A stretch of DNA of 64,000 nt, taken from NCBI GenBank assembly GCA_030704615.1, contig CM060732.1, positions 26,100,001 through 26,164,000 on the forward strand. The letters are read 5' to 3'. The stretch comes from Takakia lepidozioides. Its lineage: Eukaryota; Streptophyta; Takakiopsida; Takakiales; Takakiaceae. The translations under genes were made by a program, and so were the position numbers. This document shows, piece after piece, positions 26,701 through 41,700 of this stretch. Position 1 is the stretch's first letter. The number at the start of each line of letters is the position of its first letter. The notes under the pieces were generated by a model that saw only the letters and a program-made list of their open reading frames with translations, was not told the DNA's origin and ran no database searches.

Positions 26701-29700
26701 ACAAACCCTGCCTGTACAAACTGAATCTTCTCCGAAAACATGGTGAAGGACCATATTTACCGCCTGAAGTTGTGGGCCAGAAGTTGCAACAGACAATAAC
26801 CATCTGGGCATTGGAGATATTTGTGATGGCAATGTTGTAACTTGTGACAAATTGCATTGGAATTCATCCACAAATGAATAGCCCACATTCCCAGACAGAA
26901 ACTCGTGTACAAGGCTGCAGGATTCAAGATGCCTATCAAGCTGTCATCCCAAAACACCCACAATGCTCAATTAGGCCTTGCTCCAGTCCATCTACATTAC
27001 TTCCATGTTTCTTCCTAATGCATCTAGAGCAAGAGATAGACATGTACACTGTCCTCAAAAACATTCAATTCTGCTTCCAAATTCCTTCTTTAATTAAAGC
27101 TTGTGCAAGGGTTGCTATCCCTTTCACAAGACCTCAGTGCTAGATTGAGGAAAATACAAGGATGTCAGAAGTATGGCACTGAGATGAAAGCCAAAGATAC
27201 CTCTGCTTGCACAGCAGAGGTGAAGAGAGATGTTACTGATCCTGTGCGATCCTCCAGCAATTGGTTGAGACTTCCCTCACAAGTCACCTTTCCTTGCTAC
27301 AAGACCATCAGTCAAAAAACCAATCAGGCAGCCTTCACAGAATTAACAGGTAGATCATGTGAGAAGAAAGGGAAGGAGAAACTCAGAGACCTGGGCAACA
27401 TTCATGCTGACTTTGAACTATTGGCAGTAGATATTGCAAGGCTCTAACGTTGTTGGCTATTGTAAAATCCTACTTCTTCTCCACAATCTCAACACTTCAG
27501 TTCTGCACTCACATATAGCTAATAAGCTTCAGTACTGGCAGGCTCAGTAATTCTACTACATACAAGTCAAGGGCCCAGTGGTGTTTAACCCATTCATAGA
27601 AAAAAGAGTATTCAAAACGTTAAACTTTGCTCCTTAATCTAACTTCCAATCACTGTGCCCAAACATGCTAGTATCTATGAAAGGTTTCCAAATCAAGTGC
27701 AATCAATTGCTGGATTGCGCAGATTCGCGAACTTGCACAGAGGATGTAGGAGATCATGCCCCAATAGAGGCAAAGAGGATAACTCTTGGCACACGAGACG
27801 GAGAGGACAGACACTCAACCTCCAGCCTGTCGCTGCAGAGCCTGCGAAGAGTCGTTGCAAATTGTGTGGCCTCCTTTCCAAGCCTTAATTTCATCTTCTT
27901 GTCATGCCGTTGTACATACTCAATCCTGTTGTATTTCTCCTGTCCGGCCACCCTCTCTTTTAGCTTCCCCAGGAATCAAGTGCTTGGCAAGACACCTTGT
28001 TCACACACACTCTTCTTTTCTGACACACACAGACTCTTTCTTTCTATGAGCTTTCCGCGGACGTTATAAAGCACCATTTCATTTCATTTCTATGAGATCT
28101 TTACTATGAGATCCGTGGGAGATTCCATTGTCTATTCCGTGGAACCCTATCTCTCACGGAGGTCTTTCACTATGAAGATCAGAAATGGCTGGCAAACCTA
28201 CCGCACGAGCATTCACCCTTTAGACAATCACTCGAACAATAGTTCTTATCTCTGACTCTGGTTTCCTGTTTTCTCTCATGGTTTTCTTTCCATTTTGTCC
28301 CATAAGCTTTATGGGCTTTCCGCGGACGTTATAAAGCACCATTTCATTTCATTTCTTGTTTCTTGCCTTCCTTTTGTCCACAAAGTCTTTGAGCTTTCTG
28401 CCGACGTTATCAAGTTCCATTTCATCTTCCTTCTTACCTTCCTTGTTCCTCTCTCATGTTTTCTTCCATTTTGTCCCATAAGCTCTACGAGATTTCCGCG
28501 GACGTTATAAAGCACCATTTCAATTCATTTCATTACCTATCCAGATGGGAAGGGGTAGATCAGACAATACTGATTAGAATAAGACCAACTCTAAACTGTT
28601 GTTAGGTTATGCCCATGTGTTTAAATCTCTTACATGCTATAATCGAATAAATCTCAGCAAGTACACGTTTTAAGGAATAACGAGTGTGCAGTTGGTGGCC
28701 GTCTATGGTTGAGATTGTGAAAACCTTTGAAACGCACTACAGCCTTCTTGGCCGTGAGTCTAACTCTCACAGTGAGCTAAAGAATGAAAGGATACAGTAG
28801 AAAGAACTGTTCCTACAATCCAAGACAAGCCCTGATGAACTGGAGTATATCACAAAGGAATACATCATGCCCATTAGTTCTTCTGAGATTGCATAGAACA
28901 TCTAATCGGTTACAAAGCCGGTGGGTGCGATGGCATCGTCAATGAGCTAATGAAGCATGGTGGTGATCCTACCTTATTTGGAAGACTGAAATGATAGCCT
29001 TCCATTACGTTGCTGTTCTGAAGGATATAAGTACTGTTGCGCGTTGATTTGGAGTTTTCCATGAAGGTCAGGCGGGATTCCGAAGAAATAGGCCCTGCAT
29101 TGACCACTGAGCCAGACTGCTCAGGGACGGGAAAAAGAAGGAAAACCTACCTCTCTCTTCTTCCTGGATTTAAAAAAAGGCTTACGACATGGTATGGGGC
29201 GCAACAGATTGTGGCTTCCACTGTGGTCTTCTTGGGTCAGGGTAAAGTGTGGAAGATGGTTCACAACCTGTTCGTGAAGGTTGTACACTCTTCCCACTGC
29301 TTTTCAATGTTCTCATTAATCAACTCCTTGAAGATGTGGAAAGCGAGGGATCTGGGTTAAAGGTGGATGATGCCACCATACCAGCTCTTATGTTTGGGGA
29401 TACCCCATCCAATCTTCAGGAGAGGAGATGATTGATTGTGCGAACAGGTACTTTGACCTGTGAAGGCTAGAAGCCAAAGTTAGTAATGCAGGGTGGTGAA
29501 CTTCAATGATTGGTGGGAGGGAGGAGGGGATCTCAAGGGCAGTGAAGAACCCTGTGCTCCCTTCCTCCACATATCTTGGTATCTTTAGCATGCATGCTCA
29601 TTGATGGCCCCAATGGGGCCAGGGCTTAAGGCTCAGCCTCGAGATTTGAAAGCTCGTGAGCAGAGGTTCAGGGACTATGGTCTTGCTGATCCTGAAGAGG

Positions 29701-32700
29701 GTCGCTCTCTGATGAGAATACCCCAGACATTGTATCAGAAAATGGATACTGTCTTCAGGCTGCCTGCACATTGCGCACTGGCAATCTTCCTTTCCTCTCT
29801 ACATCTGTTTATTATTCAAAGGTCCACTCCCAGCCTCAACTTAAATTTCTCGAGTGCTGAGGATAGGTAGGCCCTTCCGGTCCTCACCCATGTCACTGAC
29901 TGGAAACAAGTTCCAGGAAGGTTTATGCCTTACTTCGTTCCGTACGGCCATCCTCCGTGCTTCCATGGCCTTAGACACTTCAGCCTCCAAGTCAGCTTCA
30001 TCTAGCAGGGTGAGTTCGTCCCACCTCATATTCAGGTACTTGAAAATCTCCTCTACCCTTTTCTGCCAGGACTTGGCCTGTTTAGCAGGACAGTCTTGCT
30101 CCCAAGAAATACAGTGAATCATCTTAGGGTCTCCGGTCTTAGGAATGCAATTCAACTGACCCCACCATCTGACCTTGACCTCATCATGTCAAGAGCTCAA
30201 GGGCAGTATGCCAAACTCGCCTCGAACAGCCACTTTTAGCTGTTCTAGAGCACGATGACTTGCTCGCTTTCAGCACCGAAAGCTGAATGTTGTAAAGTTT
30301 TAGCATGGTTGGAGTTGCTATCCCACATGGCAGATGCGTATTCCAAGGTAGGCTAACGTTGCAAAGCATGGTCCTTTTAACTTCAAACTGAATCACTCTG
30401 CAGTGGAAAAAATTAGTGAGACCCAAAGCTTTGCATTTAGCTGTGTGAACCACTTATTGTATATGCACACCCCAATTACAGCTGGAGGAAAACTCTTAAC
30501 CATATTCATAAGCAAATATGGACCTTGAAATGCCATTTTTCTGATTTCAACCCAAGATGTCATCAACCTGTGTGTTTGTGTTTGTATTTTGAAAGAGAGA
30601 GGGGGAATTGTAGGGAATTTTTGAGCTGTTGGACTCTACGTTAATTCCAAAAGAGGAGAATGTGGGCAAAGAGGTCCTTGCCTGAAAGTCATTGAAGAGG
30701 TCCTGCTTTCCATTTTGCTGCTTCAATAATTCTACAAAGTGCACCTTGGTCTGTGCGCCAGGAGATAAGCATCACTTCCCATGTACATCAAAACAATCAT
30801 ATCATGGAACAGAGACCCGGACAGAATCATAAAGCCCATAGAGACGCTCTCCTATTCTTCTCCTTTGCAAAGTTATTTTCGTTAGATATGTCTAATTTTT
30901 CATTCCTCTACTAAGTTAGCATTTCATGCGCCTGATGGAACAAGTACCTGTGTCAACTGCTGTATAGTAGTTGAGCGCTCATGTTGCAAATGCAGGAAAA
31001 ACTCCTGAAGGGTCTCTAAGTACTGCTGTTCTATTTCTTCCCATTGTTTTTGCAGCAACTCTGCCAAATAAGCCAGCAACCAGCATTTAGTCGGGATATG
31101 ACATATTATGAGTCGCGGTAATAATCAGATACAAAGATATCAAGTGCTCAACTCACAAAATGAATCCTAAGTCTCAGACCAATCCCCTTCAATCAAAATA
31201 CTGTTTCAGCTCATGATGAACCATCCAGTGTCTCAGCACTACCTAGCATCTGACAGTACCAACCAGTGATAACTCAAGGTAATCCTGCTCAATTATCACC
31301 TTGATAACCAAATCATGCTGACCACCAACGTGGGACTCCCCAATTTGGAAGGCTGTAGTTCTGGCTTCTTTAGTGAAGGCATGGAATCTGTTCAAGGGAT
31401 GCTTTACAGAAAAGTACCTGCAGTCTTTTTTCTCTCCATGCCAGGATTGGGTGCTGGCTCTGCACTTGCACTCTGTGTGTCTAGTCCACTCGTCTCAGCC
31501 TTCACGAAGTACATGAGATATAAGGTGTAAACAAAACTACTTTAATCACCTATGCTCCCATGGAAGGTGCAAAGTCAAAGGTGATTTGCCCCAGACAGCA
31601 CATTACATGGTGATTTCATAGCTTCCCCGACACACAGTAATGCAAGCATTCCCCAACAATTCAGAGCCCAGGAGGAGAGGAGAGAAGTTAGAGGGATAAC
31701 TGCTTGATTGATTGATTGATTGAGCTAAACCTCAAAACTACCTTTACAAGTATCTATACTTTACCTACAAGCTGCTGTAAGAAAAACAATGACATTTTTC
31801 ACCATCATTGAGACTCTCAAGTTTTTGGCACTACTATTGGCTACATGTTAAGAGAGAAGCACCTCTACATCCTTCCTAGGAACTCGTGTGTTGTCCTTCT
31901 TGGCCAAGGCTTCCTTCTCTTTCTCTTTTCTCCCACCCTTCTCCGGTTTTGTTGGGGGTTCTTCACCCTTAATTGCACTCTCTAATGCTGTTGATGCTTT
32001 CTGGCTTGCCTGCGCTGCCTTTGCTGCTGCCTGCTTGGCTGTGTCAGCTGCTTTTTCTGCTGCCTCTTTGCAATGGATGACTGCTTCCATTCCACCTGCC
32101 CCAACCTAAAAGCCAAATAGCATGGGGTCTACATTTGTTCATTATACACTTTGCAGCTTTCTCCCTTGTTCAGTACCTTATAAAGCACCATTTCATTCAT
32201 TTCATTTCCCTTGTTCAGTGCATTGTTGCTTTTGTTCACCAAAAGAAGATAGCGCATGTCTAGGATAGAGAAGCTGTCCAGGTGACGCACTCCAATAGCT
32301 ATCACCCAAATATTTCCAAATAAAAGCAGGATAACTCAACTTGACAATAAAGAGTTTGTGCCAAATTTCCACAATCCTTTCAAGTAGTTCCCTGGTACTA
32401 AATAGCAGCTGAAAAAAGGGAGGGTCCTCATAGCAGTCTTTTAAGGGAATCTCCACAACAGCAAGCCAGACTTGCATGTACACTATGCAATCCTGAAGAT
32501 GATCAGTCTCAATGCATAGAGGAGGTGCCAGCTTTGAGGTGGGTAACTATTTCTTCCCTATTCTCATTCCAAGCTGATGGCAATTACCTGAGCCTCGTCT
32601 GCAGCTTTTTGGGCCTGTTCAGCAGCAGCTGCAGAGGCCACAGAGGTATCTTGGGCCTCCTGCACAACCTTCATTACATCATCAAGTTTCTTGGCAAACG

Positions 32701-35700
32701 CATCACCTGCCTTCTCCTTTACAGGCTTCTTCCCTGCGCTTGCATCTAGTGCCTTCGGTGTCTCCACTTCTGCCAGTTTCGTGTTGAAAAACAATCTTGC
32801 CAGCTCTTCAGCCACACAGCCAGCCCTCTTCGCATCTTTAGAAGCCTGTGGTCAAGATTGCATTATTAGGTCTTTGAAGCAAGGATAGGTGAAAAACAGC
32901 TTGTAGCTTTAAGTGAATAGCTTATTACATTATAGGCAACAGAAATGAAATGAAATGAAATGGTGCTTTATAACGTCCGCGGAAAGCTCATAGAGCTTAT
33001 TATAGGCAACAGAGAAATGAAATGAAATGGTACTTTATAACGTCCGCGGAAAGCTCAGAGAGAGAGAGATGATGCCAACTGAATCGTTTGGGAGGCTGTG
33101 CGAGAGCAGACCTATAGGAACCTTGGTCATAACCCCTCAGTCTTCCTGACATGATGTGTAGCACCACTTTCCCTTTTGGGACAAAGAAGAGACAATTGAG
33201 CTCAAGGTTTCGCACTTGCAATATGGACAGAAGAATATTGAGAAAATTCGTGTAGTCTACAGAACTACCAGCATCTATCCATTTGCACTATATGTAGCAT
33301 CAGTTACCTGGTTTGCCGCTTCATTTGCCTCAAATGCAGCTTTAGCTGCAGTTGCAGCAGCCCCACTTTTTGCACGGCCATCTAAAATCTCCGCAATAAC
33401 TGCGCTTGCCTCTTTGACATCCACGATGCATTTTCCACCTTCATCAGAGTGTACTTGCGGCACATGAAACGCATTCTTGAACCTGCTCATAAAATCCTGT
33501 AGAGGAGACCATACCTCTGCGCCTGCAGCGATCTTCTCCTGGACGGCATCTACATTTTCCACTGTCTGAAGGCGGCCAGCAATCCCACTGCTCAATCAAT
33601 CCAAGCATAGGAAACATAAACACAACAATGTCAACATTGTATCAGAAAATGGATATTGTCTTCAGGCCGCCTGCACATTGGGCAATGACAATCTCCCTTT
33701 CCTCTTTGCATCTGTTTATTGTTCAAAGGTAGACTCCTTTCCCTGAGATTAAATTTCAGTCTAGTGTCGAGGGTACAAAGGCCCTTCAGGCCATCCTTAA
33801 GGTCCTCACCCATGTCACAGACTGGAAACAAGTTCAGGCAAGTTTCATGCCTAACCTCCTTTTGTTCAGTCATTCTCTGTGCTTCTTAGACACTTCAGCC
33901 TCCTAGTCAGCTTCCTCTAGCAGGGTCAGTTCTTCCTGCCTGACGTTCAGGTACTTGAAAATCTCCTCTATCCTTTTCCACTGTTCATCCAGCCTGTTTA
34001 ACTGGACGGTCTTGCTTCCAATGCATAGAGTCGATCATCTTAGGGTATCTGATATTAGGCATGCGATTCAACTGACTGCACCATCTGACCTTGAACTCAT
34101 TATGTCGAGAGCTCAAGGGCGGTACACTGAACTCCACCCAAACAGCAAATTTACCTGTTCTACAACACACTGACATGCACCGAAAGCTGAAATTTCAGCA
34201 TGGTTGGAGTTGCCTTCAGATGCATACTCCAAGGAAGGCCTAATAAGGTTGCAAAGCATGGTCCTTTTAACTTCAGGTTTAATCCCTCGGCAGTGGAAAA
34301 ATTGAGGGAGACCAAAAGCTTTGCGTTTAGCCGTTTGAACCACTTTTTGCATATGGTATGGTATTAATAAGAGTTATGCTATGGTAGTAGTAAAAGTGGA
34401 CTTTGTAGGTCAAGCAGTCCACCATCAAGGATCAACTACAGTCTTTAGGGAAACTGACGTACCTCACCTTATTAACACAATTCACTATAGCAAGTGGCAC
34501 TCACGTTTTATCAATGGCAGGAGGAGGGTTGTATACACGATGATAAACTGTTCCAGTCTTGGGATCCACAACCTTTCCCAGTGCTCTCTTCAGGGCTTCT
34601 TCTTCCACAAGAGCTTCCAACAAAAAGATGGCATGAAGTCCTGCTACAGCTTTACCACCAATGTCCTACCTCTCCCATTGCATTCCACAATAATTTGAAT
34701 GTATTCTACAGTTGATATTCAGCATTGGCATATACTAGCATTTGCTGTTTTGATTCTCTACAGCAGAACCCACCCCACAATCACTTTAAAAGAAAATCAA
34801 AGGTATTCAATACGGTTTTCAAGTTTTTGGCAACTAGTAGTGATTCACAAAAGTCCTTGCTGACAGAAAAAGACGAATGACACACAAGAATTGTACACAT
34901 AGACAAGTAGAGGTATTGAGAACACATACAGGTTCAGGAGGGGCAATTACAGAAGCACTGGCTTTCAGGTGCTTTTCTAACTCCACGTTAAGACCAGTCA
35001 AGCACTTCTCCAAAGCCGCTGCCTGGCCAGCATTGCTTGGGAACCCGTCCAGTACAAAACCCTGCAGCTTAGGGGCAGGCACAGTAGTTCCCCCCTTGCC
35101 CCCTTTTGGGACAGGACCTGCACATTGACATTTTGTCATGTGTTGAAGTATCTGTGAGAGAGCCAGCAAAGAAGAAACAAACAAATTTATAACGTCAAGC
35201 AGGGGCCGAGGGGCCGAGGGTCAAAGAAGACCCCAAGCAATGCTTGGAGATGGAGTGCCTAGAGAGGTAAGAATCAGGCGGCCAGTAGGAAGCTGAGAGA
35301 TTGCTCTTATTTCATGAGAACCTGGGTACATTTTCTGTTGTCCTGAGCAGATGGAGCAACTGATATTCCGTAGAAGGGACTAGCAAGTGCCATTTGGTTG
35401 GAGTCCGCTTTGCACAAGAGGACATCTAGGTTTACCCTGCTGTTCTTAGTTGTGTCTTAGTTCCTTGCCATATTTTAGCTCATCCCCACATCAGTTCGGC
35501 TTCCTGTTCCCTGTTGGTTCCTGTCTTAAGAGTTTGTCAGCAAACAACGTCTTACGAGTACATTCTTAAAAGTTTGTCCCCTCTTGTGTCAGTAGTTTGA
35601 TCTGTAGATTAGGCTCACCACTTTCCCACGTGAATGGTTCCTTGAATCTCTAAATACATGTGTTGAACAGTCTAGTACAGTCCATCATGTACGAAACAGA

Positions 35701-38700
35701 TATCAGCAGGACCAACGAAGGAAAGCACAACTAGAAAACTAGGGTTAGAAGGTTTGATGTATCTCAACTGGGCTTCTTTGGAGGGGCCTTGGCTGCAGGT
35801 TTGCCACCTAAACACAGAAGAGGCGAGACATGACTTAGGCACTGAAGGTGTAATGTGGCTTCTGAGGGAGGGACGATCTGAAGTTGGTAGATGCAAGTGG
35901 AAGGTGGTTTTTGATCACCTACGCGCACTCTGCAATCATGCCTGAAAGGGAAGCACTCTTTCCAGAGCCCTTGCCATATGAGGCCAAAGGCCACACTGAC
36001 ACCATAATCACTTTTCTGACCTTTAAAAGGAAAGGTCCATAAATATATATGATGAAACGCTATTATACACAAGCTGGACATTGTCAGATGTGCATATCTA
36101 AGAAGTTATCTACATACCTCAAGAAAAACATGTGATTGTTCTACCATGCAATAAGGAGCATAACTGACCCTTTTTTGCCCCACCACCTGCTTTTGCAGCA
36201 GCTGCTGCCTCTGTGCATCAGAACGAAGAGTGCAAACATTGTGTTCATCAGAAATCTCATCCTTCACCATAATTTCTAAATTCAAGGCCACCCCACCCCC
36301 CCTCCCCCCCCCCTAACATAAATTTGTCCTGCACATCCAATAAATACTTCAATGGTGAATCATTTTATTTGTGACCATTGGACAAATCTATTGAAGACAA
36401 AATGCATATCAAATTACTTGCAAATGCTAGACACTACCATATTCTTCAAGATTATTCAATGTCAGCAACAATAACTGCACGATCACATCATCAGGGACCT
36501 GCATGCCAGACATTAAAAGTTTTTTCTTGTTAACTGAGAAGACAACTTCACCTCATAAACAGAAATCATGTTGCTTCATCAACACTTGCAAAGTTCAGAA
36601 GCATTGTATTCAAATATACAGATTATTAATCATAAACACCCACTCCGCATTGGTGTATAGCAAAGGTGTATTGGCAGTTGATTACATATTTTATGATGCC
36701 TTCAGGACATTATAAAAATAAAGAGTCACATATCTGAGGATACGTTTAAATTCTGTTCAGCTGGTTTGGTCTATCCAGCAATTCCGCACTGAGGCATTTC
36801 ATACATGTTCCATTTGTGGTGAAACATGGACTACCTCCACATCTGATGGCTCCTCACGACCACAATGGGATGCTGGGCACTGCGTAGGCTCTGCTAGATT
36901 TCCAACCTCCTCAATGGGCTTTTTACCCTGACTTAATCCTAAACTGACGTAGCAGTTCAAGGTCTACTTGAGCCTTCAATCCACCCCCTGTTGAGCCCAG
37001 ATTTCAGATGCACCATGGCGAGATAATGTCCGACGGGCTTTAGATGAAAGGAAATGAAATGAAATGGTGCTTTATAACGTCCACGGAAAGCTCATAGAGC
37101 TTATGGGACAAAATGGAAAATGGAAATGGAAATGGTGCTTTATAACGTCCGCGGAAAGCTCGTAGAGCTTATGGGACAAAATGGAAGAAAACATGAGAGA
37201 GGAACAAATCCAGAAACCAAGAATAAGAACTAATGTTCTAGCGATTGTCTAAGGGTGAAGGCCTCGTGCAGGTAGGCTGCCAAGCATTTTTTATCCTCAT
37301 AGTGGAAGACATCAGTGAGAGTTTGGGTTCCACTGAATAAACAGTGGAGTCTCCCACGGATCTCGTAGTATAGAGGGCAGTAGAAGAAGAAGTGTTCTTC
37401 AGTTTCAATTCCTGGCTGCGCCCTATGCAAGCTGGACATAGGCGGTCCTCCCGTTGCAGGTTTTCCCATCTGCCAGTCTCTATCCGTAGGTTGTGGGAAC
37501 CCACCCTGAACCGCCCCAATGCCCTCAGGAGGGAAGGAGATAAGGATGCTGAAAGGTAATTTGGTCTCAAGATTCTATCATCGCGGAGCACCAAGAATGT
37601 CTCTCGATAGAAGTGGAGCTTTGTCGTGAGATTGGGTAGCTTCCAAGTTCTCTTGACATGTAATTCCATAAGCTCTCTCCTAATGAGTCTGTTGCGGTCA
37701 TGTCTGGATGTGATGTCCACCTCATCTGGATTCATTGGTAATAGGGAAGCAGTAGAGAGTCCGTTGCGTTGAAATAAACTGTCCACTCGAGCATACCAGG
37801 AGTTCCTGAAACCTGCAGCTTTGAGCCTCATAGATGTTGCGAGGGCCCTTGCCATGAGCCCCTTGGGTGGAAGGGCCTGTAATCTATGGAGAAAGATTGT
37901 AAGCCGGAAGAGGGCCTCGGATTGCAATGGTACACATGCGAACTCTGCACCTAGGATCTGAGATGGAGTTGTGCTTCTGGCGCCAAGCATTGCTTGGAGA
38001 AAAGATGACTGTAATGATTCCAGATTCTTTTCCTACCAGGAGACAGGGACACCAGGTGCCCAGAACTCACAACCATAGATGGTAGCAGGGCTGATGACGG
38101 TGTCAAACAGCCACTTTTTGGTTGGGGGATGACGCAGATGTATTTGCTTGCATTTGGCCTGAAGGCGGACAGAGGCCGCCTTACCTTTAGTCAATCTGTC
38201 CAGGGCAGTGGCTGCAAAGTGAAACTTGGGGGAATGGATAACCAGACCCAGGTACCGGTATGATTTCACAATCTCAATTTCCTGCTGGTTGAAGATGAAT
38301 CTACGATCAGCTTGGCCATTGAAGACCATGATCTTGGTCTTGCTAAGATTGACTTGCATCCCATAGTCTTTGGAGAACTGTTCCAAAATGTTGAGATGGC
38401 GTTGCAGGAAGACCGGGGATTGTGCCAAAAGGGCAACATCAGCGTAGAGGAGATCTGATTGTGTTGGTCCCCCATCCAATGGTACCCCAACCCCATGGTT
38501 TTTTGATATGTAATTCTCCAAGGCGTCAATGTAGATCCCGAAAAGGGTAGGTGAAAGGGGGCAGCCCTGTTTGACTCCAATGTTGCTCTGGACCTCGGCT
38601 GAGAATTCACCAGCGACGTTGACCATGCCAGTGACAATCTCATACATAGAAGAGATGGCACAAAGGATGTCTGGAGGGACTTCCACTCTATGGAGCCGTT

Positions 38701-41700
38701 GGAAGAGAAGGTCCCGAGGAACTGAATCAAAGGCTTTGTGAAAGTCCACGAAGCAAACATAGACCATTCTTTTGTCATAGCGTGCACTTTCCACCATAAC
38801 CTGAAGAGTGAAGATGTGGTCAATAGTGGATCTGTTGCGACGGAAACCAGCCTGTCCCTCAGCACGAATGCGAGAGGACTCAGCCCAATCATCTAGTTCC
38901 ATGGCCACTACTGCCCCAAACAGTTTAGCAAGTAACGAGGACACCATGATAGTACGATAGTTGGTTGGTGCGAGCCTGTCACCGCTCTTGAAGAGTGGGT
39001 GGATGATGCTCTTTGTCCACTCTGTTGGAAAGCCCCGTTGCACGACCTCATTGAAGAGGTGAGCTATAAAAGGGGCTAAAGTAGGTGCAGCATGCTTGAT
39101 GAATTCACTCTGAAGTCCTGAAATGTCCACTGCCCTGCCATTTTGCAGCTTCTTGATTGCCTTGCTGACATTGGCCGTAGTAAAGAGAGAGAAGTGAAGG
39201 GGTTTAGAGGTTATGGGAGAGGGAGTTTGGGTTGGGGAATGGTACAAAGACTGTGCATACTCATGCCAGACATGAATGTCAGTGATTGGGGGAGGGTCTC
39301 TATGAGGTTTAAGGAGGGACCAAAAAGAACGAGGAGAAAATCTGATTTTAGCAAGGAAAGAAGATTGCAACTTGACAGTGTAGGCTCTCTTTTTGGATCT
39401 AATGAGGGACTTATAGTGTAAATGGAAATTGTTCAGATAACTTGGTTTTTCTTACTGAAAAGGCTGTACTTTCCTGGGTTGCAACCTACTCCAGACCATG
39501 TGATCTGCCCAATCATCATAATAAGGCCACCCACCGGCTCTTTCTTGTCTGATGCACACTTGACTTGCATACCAAGGCGTCCTCTGGGAGAAAACTTCGC
39601 ATAAGGGTCTAATAGTGGCTCAGGTAATGCAGCAGTCTGTCCGAGATTGTTTCCTCCCTCAGTTTGCTCTTCAGGTTGACCCTTAGTTCCTTGCTGTGGA
39701 ACCACCTTTGGCACAGGGTCCACCTTCTTGACTTCAACAAGCAACTCACCTGTAAGCTTCTCCTCCTCTGTTTTCAGACAAGAAGACGGAGGAACTGTTG
39801 TGAGGCTAGGAAGACCTTGGAATGTTTTGTATGTGCAATAGCTACTGTAGCAACTTTCTGTCGATGTAAGCATCTCGCTCACCTTATAATCAACCACATC
39901 CAATTTGTAAGATCATAGATATCATGTGGTTCTGTGCAACTATCATCTGAAGGATTCTGTACCACTAGCTTGTGAAGGGTGTGCTCATGTCAGGGCTGAG
40001 TCCTAAGTGATGAATGGAGAGATCCACAGCAGGTGCATGTCCACTTATTCTGTGGCCTGAGGTTTCACATGCAGACAACCTACACAAATGTTACTAGTGT
40101 TTATGGAACCAAATTCTGCCAGAGGAGCTAATTCCAAACTATTTCGAACTGCTAATTAGCAGAGAGGAAGACTCTTGCCAAAGCAAGCGTAAATTACGGT
40201 GTCACTTCAAGCCTGCCTTCTGTATGGAAGGAGGACACCTTCTAACGGCCCTAACCGGTGCAACTCAGTTGCCCAATCCTCCCCCAAGGACTCGAAAGTC
40301 CCTAGGTACCACACATTAAGTAAGCGATTGACCCAGTTACCCCACTTTTAGCTGGCCATAATGGGTGACATCCAACATACACTTGTGCCCTAACCACTGT
40401 GCCATCTGTTGGACGCTGCTGATTAGCATGGAATGAGGGGCTTTCCCCTCTCCCATCAAGTAGAGCGCATGTTTTGAAAGCATGGAGCTGTCAGTTTCAT
40501 CTCAAAAGATGGACAGTGCTTGTGATTTATTTTGTTAGGAAACCTCAATTTTATGCATTCTAACCCTATCAAGGCTGAGCAGGAATCATACCAGCAGCAG
40601 CAAAAGCAACAGCCGAGGCCAGAACCAGCTCAAGTTCAATGAGAACAGCGCCAAACTCAACTTCCAGCTGCTTTGCCACGGTAGTCTTCCCTAGCAAACC
40701 AGTCAGAGTCGATTTTGTCAGCAGCAGCTATACTGATAGAAGAGATTTTTGTTTCCTGCGTAACAACTAAACATCTGTCAGATATCTCTAACAGCCAAGC
40801 ATCACATATGTATTTACTGAAACGAGTCTTATGATAGAACCTTCAATTAGCACCTACCTGCTCATCACTGATCTCCACAAGCCCTGCAAAACATGCATGA
40901 TTTCAAAGCACTGGCTCACAGGCTTGCACCTGAAGTCATGCCGGATATCTTGACCTAGGAGAATAGATCATGTCCATTTGGGCCACTTCTCAGCTCTCGG
41001 GCAGTTGAAGTTTACTAATGCGTTTTCTTGGTTGACTTTCCCATGAGACCAAACTCCTGTACCCTTCACTCATTTAACGGGCCAATTTTTAATTCAAAGT
41101 TTCAAATTTCACTGTTCTTATGGACTGCCGATGTGGATGCGTCCATCCTTCAACAGCAAATGTAGTTAATTTCCTCCATGTCAATGGACAACCAAAGAGC
41201 CGTAGCATGGAACGTCCATGGACACGATGGATTTTAACCAGTTTCTGCAGCCATTGTTGCTCGAAAGTGTAAAGGATGTCTAAAGCATGCCTTAAAGGAT
41301 TTCTTGACAGTTTCTTGGTTTAGTGGCCACAGTTTGTTTCATGCTGGGGGTTCTGGGTCACCTCGCTCACGGATAGCATCTTCCAAGTCCAAATCTTATG
41401 GATGCATGTTACCTAAGTACGTGATATAACATCTCGATTAACGATTGGAAAGGTGTGGGGAGGATTTAGAGCTCAAGCTACTACCTGCATATGGGACGCC
41501 AACAACTGCAACCATGAGGCTAAATTTAGAGAGGTCAGGCAGCTGGAGTGGCTGCGATGGGCTTTCAGCTAGGGCATGTATGTCAGCCAAGATCCTTCCC
41601 AGTTCCTTGTTTTTGCCGACTGGCCCTAGTTCCTGAGGGCTCTTCCATTTTCCCTCCTCTTCCAGATACTCTGTCACCGCAGCCTACCAAGGGCACGAGA

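Noticed and set aside
31703-31724. Short (GATT)n run
   Set aside because: It is an ordinary microsatellite with no link to the LINE-A (ATTTC)n tails.
40860-40888. Possible extra SPEF2 exon (GLVEISDEQ) between exons 9 and 10
   Set aside because: It has an acceptor and donor, but including it breaks the phase and splits the P-loop GVPYAGKTT that exons 9 and 10 form when joined directly.
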